From the NCBI GenBank assembly GCA_016342325.1, contig JAEINR010000057.1:1-41799 (forward strand): a stretch of DNA of 41,799 bases, given 5' to 3'. Under the pieces are notes generated by a model. That model was not told the origin of the DNA and made no database searches. It saw only the letters and a program-made list of their open reading frames with translations. Every line of letters begins with the position of its first letter. Within the stretch, counting starts at the first letter, position 1. Below are positions 16,660 through 24,349 of the stretch, piece after piece. A program made the translations under genes and the position numbers. The DNA is from Desulfobacterium sp. (GTDB lineage: Bacteria > Desulfobacterota > Desulfobacteria > Desulfobacterales > Desulfobacteraceae).

Positions 16660-17607
16660 CTATTTTTTCAGGGCAGCGGTCAGGGCGGGAACTACCTCAA
16701 AGAGATCCCCTACGATGCCGTAGTCACACTTGGTGAAAATGGGAGCATCCTTATCATTGTTGATGGCAACGATCACCTTGGAGGTCTTCATGCCGGCAAA
16801 ATGCTGAACAGAACCCGAGAGTCCGCAGCCGATGTAGAGCTTAGGGCTCACGATTTTGCCGGTCTGGCCAACCTGCATGGCGTGGGAAGCAAAGCCTGAA
16901 TCCACGGCCACCCTTGAGGCACCCACAGCGCCGCCCATGGCGTTTGCGCACTCCTCCAGGATGGAAAAATTTTCCTTAGAGCCGATGGGACGACCGCCGG
17001 TGACGATGACATTCGCCTCGGAAAGGTCCACCTTGGCGGAACCACTGGCCTTCACTTCTTTGATGACAAGCTTTCCATCATCGGTGACATCGGCGGTAAA
17101 GGTCTCTGCTGTGATGTCGCAGGGGGCCTCGGTCTCTTCAATGGCGTTGGGACGGATGGCGCAGAGGAACAGGTCGCCGGAAAGCTTCAGGGTCGCTTCG
17201 GTCTTTCCTGCAAAATAGGGTTTCACACAGGTGCCGGCGTCAAGATCCACACCGATGCAGTCAAGGGCGAGACCGGAATGTGTTGCTGCGGCCATGCGCG
17301 CCAGCAGATCCTTGCCCCGGGTGCTGCTCAGGGTCAGAAGCGCGGTTATCTCAACGTTTTTCATTGCAGCCACAAGGGCTGCTGCCTGGAGATCGGGTTT
17401 CTTTGAAAAGTCACCGTCAGATGCCCCTACGGCGATGACCTTGGACACGCCGTAGGCTTTCAGGCCGTCCTGAAAGGCGGCTGCGTCTGCCTCAAGAACG
17501 AAGGCATAGATCTCGTTGCCCTCGCCCCTGGCTGCTGTGAGAACACCGAAATTGGCGGGTTTTACACTCTTTTCGTTTGTTTCAATCAATACACCGATTC
17601 TTGCCAT
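16660..17607 (-). CDS. etfA: Electron transfer flavoprotein alpha subunit
   Basis: A 315-residue cytoplasmic subunit that carries the FAD of EtfAB. The C-terminal FAD-binding domain is clear: ANVIVTGGRPIGSKENFSILEECANAMGGAVGASR, then KLYIGCGLSGSVQHFAGM and the terminal VIVAINNDKDAPIFTKCDYGIVGDLFEVVPAL. The heterodimer accepts electrons from acyl-CoA or N-methyl amine dehydrogenases. Here the likely donor in the regulon is the dimethylglycine-dehydrogenase-like protein, and the likely acceptor is the adjacent membrane Fe-S protein. It lies about 100 bases downstream of etfB. Confidence 0.96.
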   Translation of the reverse strand: MARIGVLIETNEKSVKPANFGVLTAARGEGNEIYAFVLEADAAAFQDGLKAYGVSKVIAVGASDGDFSKKPDLQAAALVAAMKNVEITALLTLSSTRGKDLLARMAAATHSGLALDCIGVDLDAGTCVKPYFAGKTEATLKLSGDLFLCAIRPNAIEETEAPCDITAETFTADVTDDGKLVIKEVKASGSAKVDLSEANVIVTGGRPIGSKENFSILEECANAMGGAVGASRVAVDSGFASHAMQVGQTGKIVSPKLYIGCGLSGSVQHFAGMKTSKVIVAINNDKDAPIFTKCDYGIVGDLFEVVPALTAALKK

Positions 17608-17709
17608 TGTTTTCTCCCGTATATGTCTAAATGACCTGGAATGTTTTTTTGCCCAAAAACAGGGAACAGTCTAACCCGGACAAGCCGGAACCAAAGCGTT
17701 TAAAAAGTA

Positions 17710-18477
17710 CTAATCCAGGACCTTGGCTTCGTCCCTGAGAAGTTTAACCAACGTATCAACCGCCTCTGTCACTGAACCTTCGAGCATCTTTGCGTTGGAG
17801 CGCTCGGGAACCTGCTCAAGTGACACAAGCTCTACAAGTCCGAGTGCATCCACCTTAAGGCTGCCTGCATCCATCTCATTGACCGGTTTTTTCTTGGCCT
17901 TCATGATGTCGGGAAGCTTGGGATACTTGACCTCGTTCAGGCCCTTTGTGGCACCAACCACACAGGGGGCGGTCATCTCGATCACCTCACGCTCACCACC
18001 GCCGATCTCACGCTCAACAATGGCCTTTCCATCGGCATAGGAGAAACCGATAACCTCTGTGGCCACGGGCATTCCAAGGTTTGCGGCCAAACGGTAGCAG
18101 GTCTGCATCCCTTCGGAGTCGGCAGCCTGTTTTCCGGCAAAGATCATGTCTGCGCCGCCATCTTCTTCAATGGCCTTTGCAAGGATCAGGGCGGTCTCGT
18201 CACTCTCCACAAACTGCTTGTCCGTCTTAATGAGAATTCCCCGATCACCGCCGATGGCAAGGGCTGCCCGGACAGTGGTCATGGCACTCGCTTTACCAAG
18301 GGTGACAATAACAACCTCTCCACCCTCTGCCTTCACTAACTTGCTTGCCTCTCCAATGGCGTATTCGTCATAGGGGTTGACAATGAACTTGACAGACTCA
18401 TCAAAACCGCTGCCACCAACCACTTTGATATTTGCTGCCGTATCGGGAACATGCTTCACACAAACATAAACTCTCAT
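17710..18477 (-). CDS. etfB: Electron transfer flavoprotein beta subunit
   Basis: A 255-residue subunit binding AMP in classical ETFs. It opens with MRVYVCVKHVPDTAANIK and shows the FIVNPYDEYAIGEASKL, FAGKQAADSEGMQTCYRLA, APCVVGATKGLNEVKYPKLPDIMKAKKKPV signatures. It is the first gene of the minus-strand operon etfB-etfA-oxidoreductase. A HutC-like operator lies 44-55 bases upstream, so expression should be co-ordinated with the flavoprotein cluster and the BMC operon. Whether this pair is bifurcating or not cannot be settled by eye; dehydrogenase-linked function is favoured by the downstream membrane partner. Confidence 0.96.
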   Translation of the reverse strand: MRVYVCVKHVPDTAANIKVVGGSGFDESVKFIVNPYDEYAIGEASKLVKAEGGEVVIVTLGKASAMTTVRAALAIGGDRGILIKTDKQFVESDETALILAKAIEEDGGADMIFAGKQAADSEGMQTCYRLAANLGMPVATEVIGFSYADGKAIVEREIGGGEREVIEMTAPCVVGATKGLNEVKYPKLPDIMKAKKKPVNEMDAGSLKVDALGLVELVSLEQVPERSNAKMLEGSVTEAVDTLVKLLRDEAKVLD

Positions 18478-18520
18478 TTTTCAATCCTTACCTTGGATGG
18501 TTATCGATTAACAGTGTACA

Positions 18521-18555
18521 TGTCTATACAGATATATCCACAAAAAATGCGAGGT
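18521..18555 (-). promoter_or_regulatory. etfB promoter with GntR operator
   Basis: TGTCTATACAGA (18521-18532) reads TCTGTATAGACA on the minus strand and contains GTATAGAC, a perfect GTnTAnAC match. About 25 bases upstream on that strand is TTGACA (near 18558), followed 17 bases later by GATATA. The operator lies just below the -10 region, a position suited to repression. Confidence 0.65.
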
Positions 18556-18573
18556 TGTCAACCCAAAAAAACA

Positions 18574-19326
18574 TTATTTTTTGGATTGATACTCACCAAG
18601 TTCTAGTTCCATTACATATTTATCCCCCCTGGAGTATGAAAAGAGCAGCTCCACCGGGGTATTATTCCTGTCATAGGTGATGTTCTCCATGAGCAGTCCC
18701 GCCGATTTTTCCGGCAGATTGAACATGGTTGCAATCTTTTTGGAAAGATTGACTGCCCGAACCACCTGGTGGGAACGGACAAGATCGATGCCGAATTTTT
18801 CCGTAATGGCCTTGTAAAGGGAACCGGAGGCTTCCACCACGGTGAGATCCTTGAAAAGGTTGTAGGGAAGATAGCTCTCTTCATAAATAAAAGGGGCACC
18901 ATCCCCGGTTCTCAACCGTTTCAGGAGAATCACCCGCCGCTCCGCTCCGAGAACCAGGCGTTCGGCAATATTCTTTTCAGCCACCATGGGCTCCATCTCG
19001 AGAACGATGGTCTTCTCCTCCAGATTGGCGTTACCAAAATAGTCCTTGAAACTTGCTATTTTGCTGATGTCATGGTGGAGCTCCACATAGGGAGATTCAC
19101 TGACAAAGGAGCCGACACCCTTGACCTTCTTGAGCCGTCCATCGGACACAAGCTCGGCAATGGCCTGCCTCAGGGTGTTTCTGTTCACATCACACATCCT
19201 TGAGAGCTCCACCTCGGAAGGGAGCTTTTCACCGCCCTTAAATCGTCCTGATTCGATGAGCTCCTTGAGCCACTGGCTGATCTGCAGGTATTTTGGAACC
19301 GGATTTTCAAGATTAACTACTACCAT
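18574..19326 (-). CDS. GntR-family transcriptional regulator, HutC subfamily (copy 2)
   Basis: A 250-residue paralogue of the regulator at 6607-7371. The winged helix-turn-helix spans roughly residues 5-75 (KLPSEVELSRMCDVNRNTLRQAIAEL) and the UTRA effector domain the rest, with the same RRVILLKRLRTGDGAPFIYEESYLPY stretch as copy 1. Recognition-helix residues look the same in both copies, consistent with both reading the same TGTATAGA operators. The ATG at 19326 follows AAGGAT by about 9 bases. It lies between the etf operon and the divergent NtrC-like/eut operon, with an operator on each side, so it is well placed to control both and itself. Confidence 0.93.
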   Translation of the reverse strand: MVVVNLENPVPKYLQISQWLKELIESGRFKGGEKLPSEVELSRMCDVNRNTLRQAIAELVSDGRLKKVKGVGSFVSESPYVELHHDISKIASFKDYFGNANLEEKTIVLEMEPMVAEKNIAERLVLGAERRVILLKRLRTGDGAPFIYEESYLPYNLFKDLTVVEASGSLYKAITEKFGIDLVRSHQVVRAVNLSKKIATMFNLPEKSAGLLMENITYDRNNTPVELLFSYSRGDKYVMELELGEYQSKK

Positions 19327-19370
19327 TGTAAAATATCCTTTTTATCTGCGCGTCTGCCATAACTTTTTTA

Positions 19371-19416
19371 TTGACAAAACTGCGTTATCAATTTATTCCT
19401 GTATAGAACTCTATAC
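19371..19416 (+). promoter_or_regulatory. Promoter -35 box with GntR operator for the regulator-eut operon
   Basis: TTGACA (19371-19376) is followed after 23 bases by TGTATAGAACTCTATAC (19400-19416), identical in sequence and spacing to the element at 7684-7729. It lies 63 bases before the NtrC-like gene. Confidence 0.68.
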
Positions 19417-19478
19417 GTAAATAATCAAGGTGTTTTTTTTAATCAACAGAACAAACCAATGGTTTTGACGGACGGATT

Positions 19479-20924
19479 ATGGGAAACGTACTGATAGTCG
19501 ACAGCAACCTCAGCTCATGCACAAAGATTAGCGACATCGTCACCAACATGCAGCACAATGCCGTTGATGTTCAGACGTTGGAAAGCGGTCTCTCAAAGGC
19601 CATGACCGGCGAGTTTGACCTTGTCTTCCTTAGCGCCACCCTTTCCGGCGGAAGCGGACTTGCCTGTACAGGTCAGATTCTTTCCATTCCCTCCCCCCCT
19701 GAAATCATCGTCATGGGCGAGCCGGACTCGGACATTGCCGAACGTGCCATTAAAAACGGTGCCTGGGACTACCTCCAGAAACCGATCTTGACCAAACCGG
19801 TGATCCAGGCGGTCAACCGGATATTCCGCTACCGGGCGGGCATCCAGGCAAGCCCCACACCCAGCGTCAGCCTCAAAAGAAAAGAAATCATCGGAACCAG
19901 CCGCCAGATGGAACAATGCCTTGCCACGGTGACCAAGGCGGCCAACAGCAACGCCAACGTGCTCATCACCGGTGACACCGGAACCGGTAAGGAGATCTTT
20001 GCCAGAGCCATCCACGCCAACTCCCTTCGGGCAAACGCACCCTTTATAGTAGTGGACTGTGCAGCCCTTCCGGCAACCCTGGTGGAAAGCGTACTCTTTG
20101 GCCATGAAAAAGGGTCCTTCACCGGTGCTGACAAGACGGTCCGGGGCCTTATCAGCCAAGCCCACGGCGGCACACTTTTCCTGGACGAGGTGGGGGAAAT
20201 GGATCTCAACCTCCAGAAGGCGTTCCTCAGGGTACTCCAGGAGCATCGGTACCGGCCCGTGGGCTGCAAAAATGAGGCGTACTCCGACTTCAGGGTCATT
20301 GCCGCCACCAATCGCAACCCGGACCAGATGGTAGAACAAAAGCTTTTCAGAAAGGATCTCCTGTACAGACTCAACGCCATCCCCCTTTGCCTGCCCACCC
20401 TCAAGGCCAGGATTGACGACCTGGAGGAGCTGGTAACCCGCCTCATGGAGGCCGCCTGCAATCGACTGGGCACCGAGACCAAGGGGGTTTCCCAGGATTT
20501 CATCCACACCCTGGGCCTCTACGACTGGCCCGGGAATGTCAGGGAGCTGATCAACACCCTTGAGAGTGCCGCCAGCGAGGCCTTTTACGAGCCCATCCTC
20601 TTTACAAAGCACCTGCCCGAGCACTTCAGGATCCTCATGGCCCGCTCAGCCATGGCGCCCCCGGGAGAACACGTCCGGGAGCCCCATGGGATCAGCCAGC
20701 CAGAAGAGACAGAGGCGCTGCCGCCCTTCAGGGAATTCAGGGAGTCGGCCCTGGCCCGGGCCGAAGAGCGCTACCTCAAGACCCTGATGAAGGCAACCCA
20801 GGGAAACATCAAAAAGGCTTGCTCCGTATCGAGCCTCGGCAGGACAAGACTCTACACCTTGCTAAAAAAACATGGCGTGGACCGAATGGGATGGAGCAAC
20901 CAGAGCCAAGAAGCTAAATCTTAA
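19479..20924 (+). CDS. NtrC-type sigma-54-dependent activator with degenerate receiver domain
   Basis: A 481-residue transcription activator. Residues 1-115 form a receiver-like domain, but the phospho-acceptor Asp is Ser52 ([14 protein letters not shown]) and the acidic pair near the N-terminus is reduced to one Asp (VLIVDSN); Lys101 is kept. Residues about 135-385 form the AAA+ domain: Walker A GDTGTGKE (165-172), GSFTGA sigma-54 contact loop (212-217), Walker [13 protein letters not shown] (230-241), and WPGNVREL (350-357). A Fis-type helix-turn-helix ends the protein ([24 protein letters not shown]). It starts the BMC operon and probably activates the sigma-54-type promoter before eutB. 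Loss of the Asp argues against ordinary phosphorelay control; no histidine kinase is nearby. Confidence 0.93.
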   Translation: MGNVLIVDSNLSSCTKISDIVTNMQHNAVDVQTLESGLSKAMTGEFDLVFLSATLSGGSGLACTGQILSIPSPPEIIVMGEPDSDIAERAIKNGAWDYLQKPILTKPVIQAVNRIFRYRAGIQASPTPSVSLKRKEIIGTSRQMEQCLATVTKAANSNANVLITGDTGTGKEIFARAIHANSLRANAPFIVVDCAALPATLVESVLFGHEKGSFTGADKTVRGLISQAHGGTLFLDEVGEMDLNLQKAFLRVLQEHRYRPVGCKNEAYSDFRVIAATNRNPDQMVEQKLFRKDLLYRLNAIPLCLPTLKARIDDLEELVTRLMEAACNRLGTETKGVSQDFIHTLGLYDWPGNVRELINTLESAASEAFYEPILFTKHLPEHFRILMARSAMAPPGEHVREPHGISQPEETEALPPFREFRESALARAEERYLKTLMKATQGNIKKACSVSSLGRTRLYTLLKKHGVDRMGWSNQSQEAKS

Positions 20925-20938
20925 GACAAGGGGTAACC

Positions 20939-21283
20939 GTGGAAACAAAACAGAGAATGATCCAGGAGTATGTTCCGGGTAAGCAGGTAACCCTTCTCCA
21001 TATCATTGCAAGCCCCCAGCAGACCATCCATAAGCACCTGGGACTCGACGATTCCCAGGACAGCGCCATCGGCATTCTGACCATCACTCCGGGGGAAGCA
21101 GTCATCATTGCCGCAGACGTTGCCACAAAAGCGGCCGACGTCGGCATAGGATTCCTTGACAGGTTCGGGGGAGCTCTGGTAGTTACGGGCGATGTTTCAA
21201 GCGTCGAATCCTCCATGAACGAGGTACTCGCGGTGTTTGGCAATGTTTTAAAATTCAGTGTGGTGGATATCACACGTTCATAG
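20939..21283 (+). CDS. eutS: Microcompartment shell protein EutS (BMC-H, permuted)
   Basis: A 114-residue hexameric shell protein. It starts with GTG 5 bases after AAGGGG. The sequence follows EutS/PduU closely: an N-terminal beta-barrel strand region ([21 protein letters not shown]), then [55 protein letters not shown]. Circular permutation of the BMC fold is characteristic of this class. It begins 14 bases after the activator gene and opens the shell-gene series. Confidence 0.96.
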   Translation: METKQRMIQEYVPGKQVTLLHIIASPQQTIHKHLGLDDSQDSAIGILTITPGEAVIIAADVATKAADVGIGFLDRFGGALVVTGDVSSVESSMNEVLAVFGNVLKFSVVDITRS

Positions 21284-21296
21284 AGGAAAGTTAAGA

Positions 21297-21722
21297 ATGA
21301 AGAAGACCATGCTCGTGGGCAAAACCGGTTGCGGCAAGACCACCCTGATCCAGGCCATCCAGGGAAGAACCATCACGTATAAAAAAACCCAGGCGGTGAG
21401 CTTTTGCGACGCCATCATCGACACCCCGGGTGAATTTGTAGAGAACCGGCGCTTCTACTCAGCCCTGATGGCCACATCCACCCCCTGCGCCATGGTCGGG
21501 CTTGTCCAGGATGGCACGGCAAACAACAGCGTCTTCCCCCCAAAATTCGGCTCCATGTTCAACAAGCCCATCTTCGGCGTGATTTCAAAGACCGACATGG
21601 AAGAATGCAACCTTGAAAGGGCTGAGAAATTCCTTAGATGGGCCGGTGCCCAGGAGATATTTCTCACCAGCTCAATTGATAACATCGGCATCAAGCCCCT
21701 GCTCGAGCACCTTAGCCAATAA
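21297..21722 (+). CDS. eutP: EutP/PduV-family P-loop protein
   Basis: A 141-residue Ras-like P-loop protein associated with ethanolamine microcompartments. The ATG at 21297 follows GAGGAAAG by about 6 bases. The nucleotide-binding features are the P-loop VGKTGCGKTTLIQAI (residues about 6-20), the Asp-Thr-Pro-Gly switch (DTPGEFVENRRFYSAL) and the base-recognition motif SKTDM. Family members have been linked to GTPase activity, and some EutP proteins to acetate-kinase activity. It is a little shorter than the enterobacterial protein. It is transcribed with eutS. Confidence 0.93.
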   Translation: MKKTMLVGKTGCGKTTLIQAIQGRTITYKKTQAVSFCDAIIDTPGEFVENRRFYSALMATSTPCAMVGLVQDGTANNSVFPPKFGSMFNKPIFGVISKTDMEECNLERAEKFLRWAGAQEIFLTSSIDNIGIKPLLEHLSQ

Positions 21723-21762
21723 TCGAGACCATGGACCAACGACAGATGACACTTGATCCAAA

Positions 21763-21794
21763 CAATAACGACAATAAGCTAGGCCTGACCCCAA
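21763..21794. repeat. 32-base dispersed repeat, copy B
   Basis: Identical over 32 bases to 14293-14324, including the terminal GCCTGACCCC core. It lies just after eutP. Confidence 0.75.
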
Positions 21795-21920
21795 AAAGAA
21801 CACAACAGACCAGGCAAAGGGAACAGATGTTCACCTTTAGTGAACATCCCCTAATTTCCCAGGGAGGGAGCGGTCACACAGCCGAACAAATTTGTCCGAT
21901 TTCGGGCAAGTCAACATCTT

Positions 21921-21957
21921 GTTTTGCCTGCAATACCAGACCCATTGCAGGCAAAAC
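21921..21957. promoter_or_regulatory. Long palindrome, candidate activator-binding site upstream of eutB
   Basis: GTTTTGCCTGCAAT (21921-21934) and its perfect inverse ATTGCAGGCAAAAC (21944-21957) flank a 9-base spacer. It is centred about 50 bases upstream of the -24 element, in the range used by NtrC-type enhancers. No T-tract follows, so a terminator is unlikely. An RNA hairpin function remains possible. Confidence 0.55.
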
Positions 21958-21986
21958 AGCAATAAAGTACCGGTTAACAGAAATGT

Positions 21987-22002
21987 TGGCCACAGAATTG
22001 CA
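21987..22002 (+). promoter_or_regulatory. Sigma-54-type (-24/-12) promoter before eutB
   Basis: TGGCCACAGAATTGCA has GG and GC exactly 10 bases apart, as in the TGGCACG-N4-TTGCA consensus. The -12 half is a full match, the -24 half differs at three positions. Start of transcription would be near 22013, giving a leader of about 57 bases before eutB. The activator gene 1 kb upstream supports the call. Confidence 0.55.
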
Positions 22003-22069
22003 GAATAGACAAAAAAATCCAGATAAAGGTTTCAATCGAGGATCAACAACAATTGAAGGAGTTATCTAA

Positions 22070-23434
22070 GTGAACCTACGAAGTAAGATCAACAACCAGA
22101 TATTCACATTCAAATCCGTGACGGACGTGCTTGCCAAGGCAAACAACGAAAAATCCGGTGATGCCCTGGTGGGGCTTGCGGCCGAAACCGCAACCGAGCG
22201 GGTCGCAGCCAAGCTGTGTCTCTCCAAACTCCAGCTGAAGGATATCTATGAGAACCCTGTGATCCCCTATGAAGAGGATGAGGTCACCCGAATTATCTAC
22301 GATGATGTCAACACCGCCATCTACAAAAAGATCTGCAACTGGTCCGTGTCTGAACTCCGGGAATACATCCTGAGCAGTAAAAGCGGCCAGAACGAGCTGT
22401 TGAACATCTCCCGGGGCCTGACCAGTGAGATGATCGCAGCGGTTGCCAAGCTCATGTCCTCCATGGATCTTGTCTACGCATCCAAAAAGATCAAGGTTGC
22501 CGGCCACTGCAACACCACCATCGGTCTTCCCGGCACCCTCTCCTTCCGAAACCAGCCCAATCACCCCACCGACGATGTGGAAGGTGTTCTTGCATCCCTG
22601 AAGGAAGGACTCTCCTTTGGATGCGGTGATGCCGTCCTGGGACTCAACCCTGTTGAGGACAATGTCGAGAACTTCGAGCGGGTAATGATGGCCATCGTCG
22701 GCGTCAAAGAGAAGTACGAGATCCCGACCCAGTGCTGCATCCTGGCCCACATCACCACCCAGATGCAGGCCGCTAAAAACGGGATCCCCGTGGATCTGAT
22801 GTTCCAGAGCATTGCCGGCACCGAGAGCGCCAACACCGCCTTTGGTATTTCAGCGTCCATGCTCCAGGAAGCAAGGGAGATCGCCCTCAAACTCGGCACA
22901 TCCACCGGTCCCAACGTCATGTATTTTGAAACCGGCCAGGGATCTGAGATCAGCCTGGACTGCCACCATGGTGTGGATGAAATGACCCTGGAAGCACGAA
23001 CCTACGGTGTGGGCAGGCGGTATAGCCCCTTCATGGTCAACAACGTATCCGGCTTCATCGGACCTGAGACCATCTACACCGGTAAAGAAGTGCTCCGGGC
23101 CGACCTTGAAGATCTTTTCATGGGCAAGCTCCACGGACTTCCCATGGGTATTGCCCCCTGCTACACCAACCATATGAAGGCGGACCAGGACGACCAGGAA
23201 ATGGGCACCATGCTGTGCGCCATGGCCGGTGCCAACTTCTTCATGGGTGTCAGCGGCGGTGACGACTGCATGCTCAACTACCAGGACACAAGCTTTCATG
23301 ATGATGCCAGCATCCGGGAGATCCTGAACCTGAGACCGGCTCCTGAATTTGAAAAATGGCTTGAAAAAATGGGAATCATGGAGAATGGCAGGCTCACCGA
23401 CAGAGCCGGAGATCCTTCAATATTTGATAAATAG
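22070..23434 (+). CDS. eutB: Ethanolamine ammonia-lyase large subunit
   Basis: The catalytic, adenosylcobalamin-dependent subunit that splits ethanolamine to acetaldehyde and ammonia inside the microcompartment. It is 454 residues, matching the family. It starts with GTG about 11 bases after AAGGAG. Family segments include LSKLQLKDIYENPVIPYEEDEVTRII, SKKIKVAGHCNTTIGLPGTLSFRNQPNHPTDD, GLNPVEDNVENF, NVMYFETGQGSEISLDCHHGVDEMTLEARTYG, and CYTNHMKADQDDQEMGTMLCAMAGANFFMGVSGGDDCMLNYQ near the C-terminus. The gene has its own candidate sigma-54 promoter and is followed by eutC after 15 bases. Confidence 0.98.
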   Translation: MNLRSKINNQIFTFKSVTDVLAKANNEKSGDALVGLAAETATERVAAKLCLSKLQLKDIYENPVIPYEEDEVTRIIYDDVNTAIYKKICNWSVSELREYILSSKSGQNELLNISRGLTSEMIAAVAKLMSSMDLVYASKKIKVAGHCNTTIGLPGTLSFRNQPNHPTDDVEGVLASLKEGLSFGCGDAVLGLNPVEDNVENFERVMMAIVGVKEKYEIPTQCCILAHITTQMQAAKNGIPVDLMFQSIAGTESANTAFGISASMLQEAREIALKLGTSTGPNVMYFETGQGSEISLDCHHGVDEMTLEARTYGVGRRYSPFMVNNVSGFIGPETIYTGKEVLRADLEDLFMGKLHGLPMGIAPCYTNHMKADQDDQEMGTMLCAMAGANFFMGVSGGDDCMLNYQDTSFHDDASIREILNLRPAPEFEKWLEKMGIMENGRLTDRAGDPSIFDK

Positions 23435-23449
23435 GGAGAATAGAAAAAC

Positions 23450-24337
23450 GTGGATAACCAAATAGAGAAGGACATCGTAGAAAGCGTACTTGCCAAACTC
23501 CTGGAGCAGGGCATACTAAACCCGTCGGCCAAGCCGACCCAGGAAGCGGCCAACCAAAACACCATGGATACGGACTGCGAGCCCGTAACCCTGGAGCCCA
23601 TGGACTTCATCGGCGTTGAGAATCCCCACAACCCCGAGGCCCTGAAGATGATGAGAAAGTCCACGCCTGCGCGGATCCTCATGGGCCGGGCCGGCGCACG
23701 TCAGCGCACCGCATCGCTTCTCAACTTCCAGGCCGACCACGCCGCTGCCGTGGATGCGGTTTTCAAGGATGTGTCAGACGCGTTCCTTGCAGAGCACAAC
23801 CTGTTCAAGGTCAAGACCATTGTCAAGGACAAGGACGAGTATCTCATGAAGCCTGAGCTTGGCAAGAAGCTCAGCGAAGAGACCAAAAGGGAGATCCTCG
23901 ACAAGGGTGAAAAGGGCAAACAGGTCCAGATCATCGTGGTGGACGGATTGAGTTCCACCTCCATCGAGGCCAACATTGCCGACGTCATGCCCGCCCTGAT
24001 CCAGGGTCTTGAGACCCAGGGCATCACCGTGGCAAAACCCTTTTTCATCCAGTACGGCAGGGTCGGCGTCATGGACGACGTGGCACCCCTTGTGGCCTGT
24101 GACGTCATCGTTGAATTCATCGGCGAACGCCCCGGTCTCATCACGGCAGACAGCATGAGCGCCTACATGGCCTACCGTCCTGACCACAACACGGTTGAGG
24201 CGGAAAGAACGGTAATTTCAAACATCCACCGGGGCGGTACCCCCCCGGCAGAAGCGGGGGCCCACCTGGCAACCGTTGTTAAGAAAATGATCGACAACAA
24301 GGTCAGCGGCGTAAAGCTTGCCGAACTGATGAGATAA
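23450..24337 (+). CDS. eutC: Ethanolamine ammonia-lyase small subunit
   Basis: The 295-residue subunit that completes the B12-binding lyase with EutB. It starts with GTG after GGGAG. Residues 1-22 form an amphipathic helix (MDNQIEKDIVESVLAKLLEQG), followed by a flexible linker, as expected for an encapsulation peptide. The body carries ARILMGRAGARQRTASLLNFQADHAAAVDAV, VVDGLSSTSIEANIADVMPAL, PFFIQYGRVGVMDDVA, ERPGLITADSMSAYMAYRP and the terminal HRGGTPPAEAGAHLATVVKKMID. Confidence 0.98.
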   Translation: MDNQIEKDIVESVLAKLLEQGILNPSAKPTQEAANQNTMDTDCEPVTLEPMDFIGVENPHNPEALKMMRKSTPARILMGRAGARQRTASLLNFQADHAAAVDAVFKDVSDAFLAEHNLFKVKTIVKDKDEYLMKPELGKKLSEETKREILDKGEKGKQVQIIVVDGLSSTSIEANIADVMPALIQGLETQGITVAKPFFIQYGRVGVMDDVAPLVACDVIVEFIGERPGLITADSMSAYMAYRPDHNTVEAERTVISNIHRGGTPPAEAGAHLATVVKKMIDNKVSGVKLAELMR

Positions 24338-24349
24338 CCAGGAGTCACC

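Larger units (their letters stand above)
21723..22069. other. Regulatory gap between eutP and eutB
   Basis: A 347-base non-coding region. It contains a copy of the 32-base repeat (21763-21794), a 14-base-armed palindrome (21921-21957) and a sigma-54-type promoter (21987-22002). An open frame of 112 codons covers the same bases, but it runs through the repeat and the palindrome and has no family features, so I do not call it a gene. Confidence 0.65.

Noticed and set aside
21921-21957. Palindrome before eutB as a transcription terminator
   Set aside because: No T-tract follows and it lies upstream of a plausible promoter, so a protein-binding site fits better.
21731-22069. 112-codon frame between eutP and eutB
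   Set aside because: It crosses the dispersed 32-base repeat, the palindrome and the sigma-54 promoter and has no family resemblance.
21901-22069. Cobalamin riboswitch before eutB
   Set aside because: I looked for the B12-box sequence pattern and did not find it; only a simple palindrome is present.
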